From: CAYJKB01 sp964370625
GTDB lineage: Bacteria; Bacillota; Clostridia; Oscillospirales; Butyricicoccaceae
DNA: 57,870 bases
Direction: 5' to 3'
NCBI GenBank assembly: GCA_964370625.1
Contig: CAYJKB010000008.1
Coordinates: forward strand, 1-57,870
The notes beneath the pieces were generated by a model. The model did no database searches. It was given only the letters and a program-made list of their open reading frames with translations, and had not been told where the DNA came from. Positions 24,360 through 32,411 of this stretch are shown here, piece after piece (position 1 is the first letter of the stretch; each line of letters opens with the position of its first letter). The position numbers were made by a program, and so were the translations under genes.

Positions 24360-25484
24360 TTAGTTTAAAAAGTCTTTTAGTTTTTTAGAGCGACTAGGGT
24401 GACGCAATTTTCTAAGAGCTTTAGCTTCAATTTGTCGAATACGCTCACGAGTTACATTGAACTCTTTCCCAACCTCTTCAAGTGTGCGAGTTCTGCCATC
24501 TTCAACACCAAAACGAAGTTTAAGAACTTTTTCTTCACGTGGTGTAAGTGTGCCAAGCACTTCTACAAGTTGCTCTTTAAGTAGCATAAATGATGCAGCT
24601 TCAGCAGGCTCTGGTGCATCATCATCAGGGATAAAATCACCTAAATGGCTATCTTCTTCTTCACCGATAGGTGTTTCAAGCGATACAGGTTCTTGTGCAA
24701 TTTTTAATATATCACGAACACGATCAACAGGAATATTCATTTCTTCTGCGATTTCTTCTGGTTGTGGGTCATGTCCTAGCTCTTGAAGCAGTTGACGAGA
24801 TACACGGATAACTTTGTTTATAGTTTCAACCATATGAACAGGAATTCGGATTGTACGAGCTTGGTCTGCAATCGCACGAGTAATCGCTTGTCTAATCCAC
24901 CAAGTAGCATAAGTGGAGAATTTATAACCTTTAGTATGGTCAAATTTTTCTACAGCTTTAATAAGTCCTAAATTTCCCTCTTGAATTAAATCTAAAAATA
25001 ACATACCACGACCAACATAACGCTTAGCAATACTTACAACTAGACGAAGATTTGCTTCAGCAAGACGTTTTTTAGCATAATCATCACCTTCACCCATTCG
25101 GCGAGCAAGTTCAATTTCATCTTCAGGTGATAAAAGGTCAACTTTACCAATTTCTTTTAGATACATACGAACAGGGTCATCAATCGCAAAACCTTCTGCC
25201 ATAGTTGCTGGATCTTCGATTTCTTCTTGTGGTATTTCATCTATTGCAGCAATATCAAAAACTTGTTCTTCGCCATCATCAGTAACATTTGCAATAAATT
25301 CTTCACCCTCAAGTTCTACACCCATATTTTCAAGTGTATCATAAATTTTATCTAAATGTTCCGTTTCTAAGTGGATTTCGCCTAAAATATCTGCCATTTC
25401 TTTGTAAGTTATCTTACCTTTTTTACGCCCTAATTCAATTATATCCTTTATAGCTTGTTTTTGTGCCTCAATATTCTTACTCAT
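24360..25484 (-). CDS. rpoD: Primary sigma factor RpoD (sigma-A)
   Basis: This is the housekeeping sigma factor, 374 residues, typical of Firmicutes without the long non-conserved insert. Region 1.1 lies at the N-terminus, region 1.2 has DPVRMYLKEIG, region 2 has AEANLRLVVSIAKRYVGRG and the -10-binding KFSTYATWWIRQAITRAI, and region 4 has GRTRTLEEVGKEFNVTRER and RQIEAKALRKL. The ATG follows the dnaG stop codon directly (TAAATG), with GGAGG inside the end of dnaG, so the two are translationally coupled. Last gene of the dgt-dnaG-rpoD macromolecular-synthesis unit. Confidence 0.98.
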   Translation of the reverse strand: MSKNIEAQKQAIKDIIELGRKKGKITYKEMADILGEIHLETEHLDKIYDTLENMGVELEGEEFIANVTDDGEEQVFDIAAIDEIPQEEIEDPATMAEGFAIDDPVRMYLKEIGKVDLLSPEDEIELARRMGEGDDYAKKRLAEANLRLVVSIAKRYVGRGMLFLDLIQEGNLGLIKAVEKFDHTKGYKFSTYATWWIRQAITRAIADQARTIRIPVHMVETINKVIRVSRQLLQELGHDPQPEEIAEEMNIPVDRVRDILKIAQEPVSLETPIGEEEDSHLGDFIPDDDAPEPAEAASFMLLKEQLVEVLGTLTPREEKVLKLRFGVEDGRTRTLEEVGKEFNVTRERIRQIEAKALRKLRHPSRSKKLKDFLN

Positions 25485-27230
25485 TTATCTATTTCCTCCA
25501 TATCCCTTTTTTTCTCTATTCATTTGTGCGATTTTTTCTAAATCACCTTTGTTATCTATGTTAAAACGCAAAATTGTGTCAATATAATCTTGTGCCGCTT
25601 TTTGTCTTGAATTTTCTGGAACAGGTCTTGATAATATCTTAACTAACATGTTCATTTGTTCCATAGTTAATATTTCCTCAAACGCCATAACGTTTATTAC
25701 ATTTCCATTTTGGAATATTTGACAAGCACATTCATATATTTTAGCCAAAAACGGCGAAGAAAACTCACTTTTTTGAAGTTTTTTCATGATTTCTTCAGTT
25801 AATAAGTTATCTGCAAAGATTAACGCAATTATACCTTCTTCTGCACGTGCAGACCGAACATTTTCATATTTTAATTCATTACTATTCGGCTGAACATTTC
25901 GCACAGGTGATAAGTTTTGCCTTTTTTCTTTAGCGTTTTGACTTTTAATTTTGCGCACAAATGCTTTTTTAACTTCTATATTCATAGCTTCGATACTAAT
26001 ATCTGCAAGTTTTGCTGCTCTTGCTGAATAAACTTCACGTGATACAGCGCTATCAAGCTTTGAAATAATATTTGCACATTGTTTTAAAAATTCAACTTTT
26101 TCATCAGCATTTTCAAGATTAAACTTTTCTTTTGCTGATAAAAGTTTAAAATCCATATGATTTTGACCTGCTGTAATTAAATTTTCAAATGCAGCCACGC
26201 CATATTCTTTAATAAATTCATCAGGATCTTTTGCCCCTGGAATTTTAATTACTCGAACTTCCATCTCAGTTTTACTAAGAATATCTATTGCTCTAGTTGT
26301 TGCTTTTTGTCCTGCTTCATCAGCATCATAACAGATAATAATTTTGCTTTTATGGCGTGATAAAAGTTTTGCTTGTTCTTCTGTCAATGCTGTTCCAAGC
26401 GAAGCTACTGCATTATCAAATCCGACACTATGTAGTGCTATTACATCCATATAACCTTCAACTAATAATAAATAATCAAATTTTGTCTTTCTCGCTCGAT
26501 TAAGAGCAAAAAGGTTACGTCCTTTTGAAAAAAGTGGTGTTTCTGGTGAATTTAAATATTTCGGCATACTATCATCAAGTACACGCCCACCAAAGGCGAC
26601 AACATTTCCTCTAACATCAATTATCGGAAACATTACCCTGCCACGAAATCTATCATAATATCCCCCATTTTTACCTTTAGAAGTAAATCCAGCATCAAAT
26701 ATTTCATCTTTATAAAACCCAAGCGATACAAGATGATTTATAAGCTTGTCCCAACTATCTTCAGCATAGCCTAAACCAAAATTATCCATAGTGCGTTTGT
26801 GTAAGCCACGATTTTTAAAATAATTTAAACCTCTTGCACCATTTTCTGTATATAAATTATTATAAAAATGCCTAGCTGCCGCTTTATTTATTTCAAGCAA
26901 TCGTTCACGTTTTTTCTTAAATCCTTTATCAGCATTGTCTTCTGGCACTTGCATATTATACATATTTGCAAGGAAATAAATTGCATCAATGTAAGTTAAA
27001 CCTTCCACTCGCATGATAAAAGTTATTGCTCCACCACCAGCAGCACAGCCAAAACAATGAAAAATCTGTTTATCTGGTGCTACAGAAAATGATGGAGTTT
27101 TTTCATTGTGAAAAGGGCATAAACCAAAGTAGTTGCCACCTTTTTTCGTTAGTTTCACATATCGTGATACAATTTCTGTTATATCACATCTCGCTGTCAG
27201 TTCTTCTATGAAACTTTGTGGTAACGCCAT
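25485..27230 (-). CDS. dnaG: DNA primase
   Basis: DnaG makes RNA primers at the replication fork. The 581-residue protein has the CHC2 zinc finger (Cys38, His41, Cys59, Cys62), the primase catalytic core, and a TOPRIM domain (LLVEGYMDVIAL, then IICYDADEAGQKA carrying the acidic metal ligands). The C-terminal DnaB-binding region is divergent, as is normal. The ATG follows a strong GGGGAG. It lies 27 bp downstream of dgt and abuts rpoD. Confidence 0.98.
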   Translation of the reverse strand: MALPQSFIEELTARCDITEIVSRYVKLTKKGGNYFGLCPFHNEKTPSFSVAPDKQIFHCFGCAAGGGAITFIMRVEGLTYIDAIYFLANMYNMQVPEDNADKGFKKKRERLLEINKAAARHFYNNLYTENGARGLNYFKNRGLHKRTMDNFGLGYAEDSWDKLINHLVSLGFYKDEIFDAGFTSKGKNGGYYDRFRGRVMFPIIDVRGNVVAFGGRVLDDSMPKYLNSPETPLFSKGRNLFALNRARKTKFDYLLLVEGYMDVIALHSVGFDNAVASLGTALTEEQAKLLSRHKSKIIICYDADEAGQKATTRAIDILSKTEMEVRVIKIPGAKDPDEFIKEYGVAAFENLITAGQNHMDFKLLSAKEKFNLENADEKVEFLKQCANIISKLDSAVSREVYSARAAKLADISIEAMNIEVKKAFVRKIKSQNAKEKRQNLSPVRNVQPNSNELKYENVRSARAEEGIIALIFADNLLTEEIMKKLQKSEFSSPFLAKIYECACQIFQNGNVINVMAFEEILTMEQMNMLVKILSRPVPENSRQKAAQDYIDTILRFNIDNKGDLEKIAQMNREKKGYGGNR

Positions 27231-27259
27231 GGTTTTCTCCCCTTTTTTTTCAAATAATT

Positions 27260-28258
27260 TTATAAAATCGTGAAGTTTTTAGGTATAAACTCCATTTCAT
27301 AACGTGCGACAGCATAGCGATCGGTCATACTTGCTATGAAATCACAAACTACTTGCTCTCTGCTATCAAACTCTAAATGTTTTTTGTGATTTTCAGGCAA
27401 TTTATCAATGTTTTTGTAAAAATATTCATACATTGTACAAATAATACCGACAGCTTTGCCTTCTTCACTCTTTGCAATTGGATTAGTATACACATTATCA
27501 AACATATATTGACGCAGTTCTAACATCGCATTATTATATTCATCTGCTAATGTAATTCCGTCATCTGTTCCGTGCTCTATAATTTTTCTAACCATAGTAT
27601 CAATTCTGCTTCCATGGTCATTCCCTAATGTATCTGATAAATGTTTAGGGATATCAAAGCGAGTAATAATTCCTGCACGAATTGCGTCATCAATATCATG
27701 ATTTATATACGCAATCCTATCTGCATAATGAACAATAACTCCCTCTAGTGTATCTGATATTTTATTTCCTGTATGACAAGCAATTCCATCAATTACTTCA
27801 GCTGTTAAATTTAGTCCTATCCCATCATTTTCAAGCACTTCAACCACACGTTTACTATGCATATTATGACGAAATCCAATTGAACATACACTCTGCAATG
27901 CTCGCTCACCAGCATGACCAAAAGGTGTATGCCCTAAATCATGACCAAGCGCAACAGCTTCTGCTAAATCTTCATTTAATAAAAGAGAACGTGCAATAGT
28001 CCTTGCGATTTGAGCAACTTCTAATGTATGTGTTAGCCTTGTGCGATAATGGTCACCCTCTGGAGATATAAAAACTTGTGTTTTATGCTTAAGTCTTCTG
28101 AAAGATTTGCTATGCAAAATTCTGTCTCTATCACGCTGAAATTCCGTTCGATAATCACAAGGTTTAATCGATTTTTCTCTGCCTTTTGTGTTTTTAGATA
28201 GCATTGCATGTGCACAAAGTAGTGATTGTTCTCGTTCCTCTAACATTTTACGTATCAT
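27260..28258 (-). CDS. dgt: dGTPase-like HD-domain phosphohydrolase
   Basis: This 332-residue protein of the deoxyguanosinetriphosphate triphosphohydrolase-like family probably hydrolyses dNTPs to nucleosides and tripolyphosphate. The HD-domain residues are clear: the His in RTRLTHTLEVAQIA, HD in ALGHDLGHTPFGHAGE, and a later Asp in VHYADRIAYINHDID. The open frame runs 36 codons further upstream, but that stretch has no ribosome site and reads as leader. ATG 28258 is preceded by AGAGGTG. It heads the dnaG-rpoD unit, as in many Clostridia. Confidence 0.92.
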   Translation of the reverse strand: MIRKMLEEREQSLLCAHAMLSKNTKGREKSIKPCDYRTEFQRDRDRILHSKSFRRLKHKTQVFISPEGDHYRTRLTHTLEVAQIARTIARSLLLNEDLAEAVALGHDLGHTPFGHAGERALQSVCSIGFRHNMHSKRVVEVLENDGIGLNLTAEVIDGIACHTGNKISDTLEGVIVHYADRIAYINHDIDDAIRAGIITRFDIPKHLSDTLGNDHGSRIDTMVRKIIEHGTDDGITLADEYNNAMLELRQYMFDNVYTNPIAKSEEGKAVGIICTMYEYFYKNIDKLPENHKKHLEFDSREQVVCDFIASMTDRYAVARYEMEFIPKNFTIL

Positions 28259-28480
28259 ACAAGCACCTCTTAATATAATTTCATTAAATCTCTGGCAAGA
28301 TAGCTGGCATTTTGATATAACGTACAACCGCAAGTGATTGCCCTTACGATATGTGCATATCTGCATACAGGTTAACTGCCTTGAAATGCTAAAGAAGAAA
28401 ATTCAATTTAAAAGAATTAATTCCCCATATAATATATATACAACAAAATTTTCTCTTTTCCTCCTTTTTGTTCAAAAAAA
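28259..28480 (-). promoter_or_regulatory. Leader/promoter region of dgt-dnaG-rpoD, elements unresolved
   Basis: This 222-bp spacer should hold the promoter of the macromolecular-synthesis unit, but no -35/-10 pair is convincing. It contains GATATG/CATATC arms around a 2-nt centre at 28348-28361 and a less AT-rich stretch at 28300-28380, which suggests a structured leader. No known riboswitch is recognised. Confidence 0.3.
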
Positions 28481-29113
28481 TTATTTTATTTTTCGTGCCA
28501 TATATTTACTTTCAATAATTTCAGGGTAAACCGTCCCTGATGACAGCTCCATCAATGCATCTTTAAGTGCATCTTCATCGCCCTCACGAATTATTGCAGT
28601 TATCGTAATATCTGCTCCATATTCAATATCTTCAATAGTGCAATCATATTTTGGCAAAATATTCTGCACAGCTCCTTGTAAGTTATACGGAAGTGATATC
28701 ATAAGCACAGAAAAGCTATCCATCTGCGCTATTCCAGCTGAATCTAATGCAATTTTTGCACCTTTTGCATATGCCCGAACAAGTCCACCAGCACCTAATA
28801 AAATCCCACCAAAATATCTAGTTACCACACAACAAACATCAGTAACACCTTCTCGACGCAGCACTTCTAAAATTGGCATTCCTGCTGTGCCTTGTGGTTC
28901 TCCATCGTCTGAATATCGCATTATATTACCTTCTTTTATAATATAAGCATAGGTATTATGCGTGGCATCTCTATGTTTGACACGCATTTGTGCAATTTTT
29001 TCTTTTGCTTCATCTTCCGTTTGCACATTCCAAATATAACCAATAAATTCAGATTTTCGCTCTACAAATACATCTTCACCATAAGAAAATGGTACAAGAT
29101 ATGGTTGATTCAT
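28481..29113 (-). CDS. YigZ/IMPACT family protein
   Basis: This 210-residue protein of the UPF0029/YigZ family is related to the N-terminal domain of eukaryotic IMPACT. Family signatures are visible: an ERKSEFIGYIWNV opening, HRDATHNTYAYI, YSDDGEPQGTAGMPIL and VTRYFGGILLGAGGLVRAY. A two-domain fold with an RNA-binding-like C-terminal part is known; the cellular function is not settled. The ATG follows GGAGG. It lies 4 bp past hflX, so the two are co-transcribed. Confidence 0.9.
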   Translation of the reverse strand: MNQPYLVPFSYGEDVFVERKSEFIGYIWNVQTEDEAKEKIAQMRVKHRDATHNTYAYIIKEGNIMRYSDDGEPQGTAGMPILEVLRREGVTDVCCVVTRYFGGILLGAGGLVRAYAKGAKIALDSAGIAQMDSFSVLMISLPYNLQGAVQNILPKYDCTIEDIEYGADITITAIIREGDEDALKDALMELSSGTVYPEIIESKYMARKIK

Positions 29114-29117
29114 ATGC

Positions 29118-30389
29118 TTATTCCTCCGAAGATATAATATATTCTTTTAATCTGCCATATACTTTTTCATCGCAAATAACAAGCAGTTCTGTTCCTGTTT
29201 CTGAATAATCAGTTGATAAAACGCTTGTATCTCTATGAATTTGTTCTAGCATATGTCCATCAGAAAACGGAATACAGATTTTAATTTTATGTTTACCACG
29301 ATTAAGTGCACGTTCAATGGCTGTAAGCAGTCCGTCTAAATTCTTTTTATATTTAGCTGATATTGCTATGTTTTCTCCAAACATATAAAGCCCCTGTTCA
29401 TCACATTTATCAGCTTTGTTAAGCACTAAAATTTGAGGAATGTGAGATGCACCTAATTCTTCAATTACAGAATTTACTGTTTTAATATGCGTGCTACATT
29501 CAGGATCTGATGCATCTGTTACATGAAGTAAAATATCTGCTGAAGTTAATTCTTCAAGTGTTGCTTTAAATGCTTCCACTAAATGGTGAGGCAATTTTTG
29601 AATAAATCCTACTGTATCTGACAGAAAAATTTCTTGTGTATCAGAAATTCTGAATTTTCTCGTAGTTGTATCAAGTGTGTCAAACAATCTATCATTTGCA
29701 GAAATTCCAGCACCTGTGAGTGTATTTAATAGCGTAGATTTGCCGGCATTAGTATATCCAACAATAGAAATCAATGGAATTTGAGATTTTTCACGTTGTT
29801 TCCTTTGCACAGCACGTACTTTTTTAACTTCAGCAAGTTCACGACGCAATCTATCAATTCTTGCTCTAATATGTCGTCTGTCGCTTTCAAGTTTACTTTC
29901 CCCAGGTCCACGAGTACCAATTCCACCACCAAGTCTTGACATACTTTTGCCCAAACCTTGTAATCTTGGCAAAATATATTCATATTGTGCAAGTTCTACT
30001 TGAAGTTTTCCTTCATTTGTTTTTGCACGTCCAGCAAAAATATCTAAAATTAGCGTACTTCTATCAAGCACACTAACTCCAATGATTTCTTCTAAATTTC
30101 GCATTTGAGATGGGGAAATTTGATTATCAAAGATAACTAAGTCAGCATTATTTACTTCAGCAAAATCACGAATTTCCAGTGCTTTCCCCTCTCCAATAAA
30201 TGTTTTAGGGTCTGGCGCAGGTCTATTTTGCAATATCATGCCAACGCATTCACCACCAGCTGTTTCAAGCAACGCTTCAAGTTCATCAAGTGTTGATTTA
30301 GTTGCATTTTTTTCATCTGGCAAATTATTTGCACATAATCCAACAAGCACAGCACGTTCAATTTTATTATCTAAATTTGTATCATTCAT
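29118..30389 (-). CDS. hflX: GTPase HflX
   Basis: HflX is a ribosome-associated GTPase that splits stalled 70S ribosomes, especially under stress. The 423-residue protein has the N-terminal HflX domain (LEALLETAGGECVGMILQNR, DPKTFIGEGKA), the glycine-rich linker LGGGIGTRGPGESKLE, and a G domain with G1 GYTNAGKST, G3 DTVGF and G4 NKAD. ATG 30389 follows GGGAGG; the frame remains open 24 codons upstream but without a ribosome site. Confidence 0.95.
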   Translation of the reverse strand: MNDTNLDNKIERAVLVGLCANNLPDEKNATKSTLDELEALLETAGGECVGMILQNRPAPDPKTFIGEGKALEIRDFAEVNNADLVIFDNQISPSQMRNLEEIIGVSVLDRSTLILDIFAGRAKTNEGKLQVELAQYEYILPRLQGLGKSMSRLGGGIGTRGPGESKLESDRRHIRARIDRLRRELAEVKKVRAVQRKQREKSQIPLISIVGYTNAGKSTLLNTLTGAGISANDRLFDTLDTTTRKFRISDTQEIFLSDTVGFIQKLPHHLVEAFKATLEELTSADILLHVTDASDPECSTHIKTVNSVIEELGASHIPQILVLNKADKCDEQGLYMFGENIAISAKYKKNLDGLLTAIERALNRGKHKIKICIPFSDGHMLEQIHRDTSVLSTDYSETGTELLVICDEKVYGRLKEYIISSEE

Positions 30390-30513
30390 AAATATGGCCT
30401 CCCTTTTTGACAAAAAGTTTGAATTAAACAAAAAAAGACTGAATTTAGCATTTACACACAAAATTGATTTTACACAATTTCATTTGCCTGTAAATACAAA
30501 ACAGCCCATTAAT

Positions 30514-30544
30514 GTTAAAAGGGCATGACAAAAAGTCATACCCT
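30514..30544 (-). terminator. Rho-independent terminator of rpmE
   Basis: On the minus strand AGGGTATGAC pairs with GTCATGCCCT (one G-U) around TTTTT and is followed by TTTAAC, 7 nt past the stop. Confidence 0.82.
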
Positions 30545-30551
30545 TACATTC

Positions 30552-30755
30552 TTACTTATCAAGATTAAAACGTTTCTTGAATCGGTCAACACGTCCACCT
30601 GTATCTACAAGTTTTTGTTTACCTGTAAAGAATGGGTGACATTTTGAGCAGATTTCAACACGGATATTCTCACGTGTAGATCCTGTTTCAACAACAGAGC
30701 CACAAGCACATTTGATTGTAGTTTGTTGATAATTTGGATGGATACCTTCTCTCAT
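30552..30755 (-). CDS. rpmE: Ribosomal protein L31, zinc-binding type
   Basis: L31 sits at the ribosomal subunit interface. This 67-residue protein has the four cysteines of the zinc-containing (C+) form: Cys16 and Cys18 in KCACGS, Cys36 and Cys39 in CSKCHPF. In several bacteria this form is used in zinc-rich conditions and replaced by a zinc-free paralogue when zinc is low; no such paralogue is in the window. The ATG follows AGGGGTG. Its own terminator suggests a single-gene unit. Confidence 0.97.
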   Translation of the reverse strand: MREGIHPNYQQTTIKCACGSVVETGSTRENIRVEICSKCHPFFTGKQKLVDTGGRVDRFKKRFNLDK

Positions 30756-30848
30756 TACTGTTACACCCCTTTCATAGTTATAGCATTCTTGCTATATATT
30801 CTATCACAAGTTAATATTAATTGCAAGAAAAATTTTAAAATTACAAAT

Positions 30849-32033
30849 TTATTTAATTGCTGCTAAAAGTGCGTCAACTTTATCAGTTTTTTCCCATGAA
30901 ACATCTAAATCTTCACGACCTACATGTCCATAAGCTGCAAGTTGTCTATAAATCGGACGTCTTAAATCAAGATTTTTAATAATTGCAGCAGGGCGAAGGT
31001 CAAACACTTCGTTTACAGCGTCAGCAATTTTGCTATCATCATATTTCCCTGTTCCAAAAGTATCTACCATTACAGACATAGGTTTAGCTACACCGATTGC
31101 ATATGCAAGCTGAATTTCACATTTTTTTGCAAGTCCTGCTTTTACAATATTTTTTGCAACATAACGACAAGCGTAAGCCGCTGAACGGTCAACCTTTGTT
31201 GGGTCTTTCCCTGAGAAAGCACCACCGCCATGACGAGAATATCCACCATAAGTGTCCACAATTATTTTTCTACCTGTAAGCCCTGAATCCCCTTGAGGAC
31301 CACCAATAACAAATCTGCCAGTTGGGTTTACAAAGAATTTTGTATCAGCATCTAATAAGTTTTTAGGAACGATAGGTGAAATTACAAATTCGATAATATC
31401 TTTTCTGATTTCTTCTAAAGTTACATCTTCACCGTGTTGAGTAGATACTACAACAGCATCAACACGAACTGGATTTCTATCTTTATCATATTCAACAGTA
31501 ACTTGTGTTTTACCATCTGGGCGAAGATATGAAAGTGTGCCATTTTTACGCACTTCTGTTAAACGTTTTGCAAGTTTATGAGCAAGTGAAATAGGAAGTG
31601 GCATAAGTTCTTCTGTTTCGTCACAAGCAAAACCAAACATCATACCTTGGTCTCCTGCGCCTGTATCAAGCCCATCATTCATATTTCCTTCACGGCTTTC
31701 AAGTGCTTTATCAACACCCATAGCTATGTCTGAAGATTGCTCATCGATAGATGTTACAACACCACAAGTTTGACAATCAAACCCGTATTTCGCACGATCA
31801 TATCCGATTTCTTTAACTACTGAACGAGCGATTTTTGGTATATCCACATAACAATTTGTGGAGATTTCTCCCATTACAGAAATTAAACCTGTAGTTACAG
31901 TTGTTTCACACGCAACACGTGCTGTTGGATCTTGTGCTAAAATTGCATCTAACACACCATCAGAAATTTGATCACAGATTTTATCTGGATGCCCTTCAGT
32001 AACTGATTCTGATGTAAATAAAAATTTTGCCAT
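30849..32033 (-). CDS. metK: S-adenosylmethionine synthetase
   Basis: MetK makes S-adenosylmethionine from methionine and ATP. The 394-residue protein has TSESVTEGHPDKICDQ, GAGDQGMMFGFA and GGGAFSGKDPTKVDRSAAY, the standard signatures. ATG 32033 follows AAAGGA; nine upstream codons in frame are leader. Transcription is controlled by a SAM-I riboswitch with its own terminator at 32078-32202, so high SAM should stop expression. SAM from this enzyme feeds PrmA, RsmE and RlmH in the same window. Confidence 0.98.
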   Translation of the reverse strand: MAKFLFTSESVTEGHPDKICDQISDGVLDAILAQDPTARVACETTVTTGLISVMGEISTNCYVDIPKIARSVVKEIGYDRAKYGFDCQTCGVVTSIDEQSSDIAMGVDKALESREGNMNDGLDTGAGDQGMMFGFACDETEELMPLPISLAHKLAKRLTEVRKNGTLSYLRPDGKTQVTVEYDKDRNPVRVDAVVVSTQHGEDVTLEEIRKDIIEFVISPIVPKNLLDADTKFFVNPTGRFVIGGPQGDSGLTGRKIIVDTYGGYSRHGGGAFSGKDPTKVDRSAAYACRYVAKNIVKAGLAKKCEIQLAYAIGVAKPMSVMVDTFGTGKYDDSKIADAVNEVFDLRPAAIIKNLDLRRPIYRQLAAYGHVGREDLDVSWEKTDKVDALLAAIK

Positions 32034-32077
32034 AATTAATTTTCCTTTCTTTAATCGCAAAATAAGTTAATAAAAAC

Positions 32078-32101
32078 AAAAAAACCTCCACGAACGGAAG
32101 T
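32078..32101 (-). terminator. Regulated terminator of the metK SAM riboswitch
   Basis: On the minus strand ACTTCC / GGAGGT close a small hairpin followed by TTTTTTT. The alternative antiterminator pairs GAGGTTT (32109-32115) with AAACTTC (32097-32103), using part of aptamer stem P1, so the two forms exclude each other. Confidence 0.88.
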
Positions 32102-32112
32102 TTGAATTAAAC

Positions 32113-32202
32113 CTCATCTCCCGTAAGAAACGTCGGATTTAGCACCTTGCTATGCAGGTTGCTGGGTTTCACAGGGCCGTTCCCTCCACCACTCTTGATA
32201 AG
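32113..32202 (-). ncRNA. SAM-I (S-box) riboswitch aptamer of metK
   Basis: On the minus strand the leader begins CTTATCAAGAG, followed by GGTGGAGGGAACGGCCCTG, TGAAACCCAGCAACC, and GGTGCTAAATCC, the invariant S-box blocks. P1 is closed by CTTATC with GATGAG. SAM binding stabilises P1, frees the terminator strand and stops transcription before metK. This is a well-known arrangement in Firmicutes. Confidence 0.97.
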
Positions 32203-32227
32203 GACGATATTTATTTGTTACATTATT

Positions 32228-32255
32228 ATTATATAGCTTAAAAATCAAATGTCAA
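32228..32255 (-). promoter_or_regulatory. Sigma-A promoter of metK
   Basis: On the minus strand consensus TTGACA (32250-32255), a 16-bp spacer and consensus TATAAT (32228-32233) place the start of transcription just before the riboswitch. Confidence 0.9.
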
Positions 32256-32311
32256 GAGATAATTTATTTTTTTTAGATTTTATGGTCTCATCGTGTAAAA
32301 TAATGTAAATT

Positions 32312-32343
32312 AAACCCTCATAAGTAACAGCTTATGAGGGTTT
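32312..32343 (-). terminator. Terminator of the FIST-EAL-GGDEF gene
   Basis: AAACCCTCATAAG / CTTATGAGGGTTT form a perfect 13-bp stem with a 6-nt loop, about 70 nt past the stop. The T-tail on the minus strand is only TTT-AA-TTT, but the stem is long. Confidence 0.75.
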
Positions 32344-32411
32344 TGTGTGTCTTTCAGATACTTTTCTTGTGTTTAGTATCACATTATAATTATAACTTAA
32401 TTTTTTGAATT

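Noticed and set aside
28259..28366. 36-residue N-terminal extension of the dGTPase-like protein
   Set aside because: It has no ribosome site, and a good AGAGGTG site precedes the internal ATG at 28258, which matches the family N-terminus.
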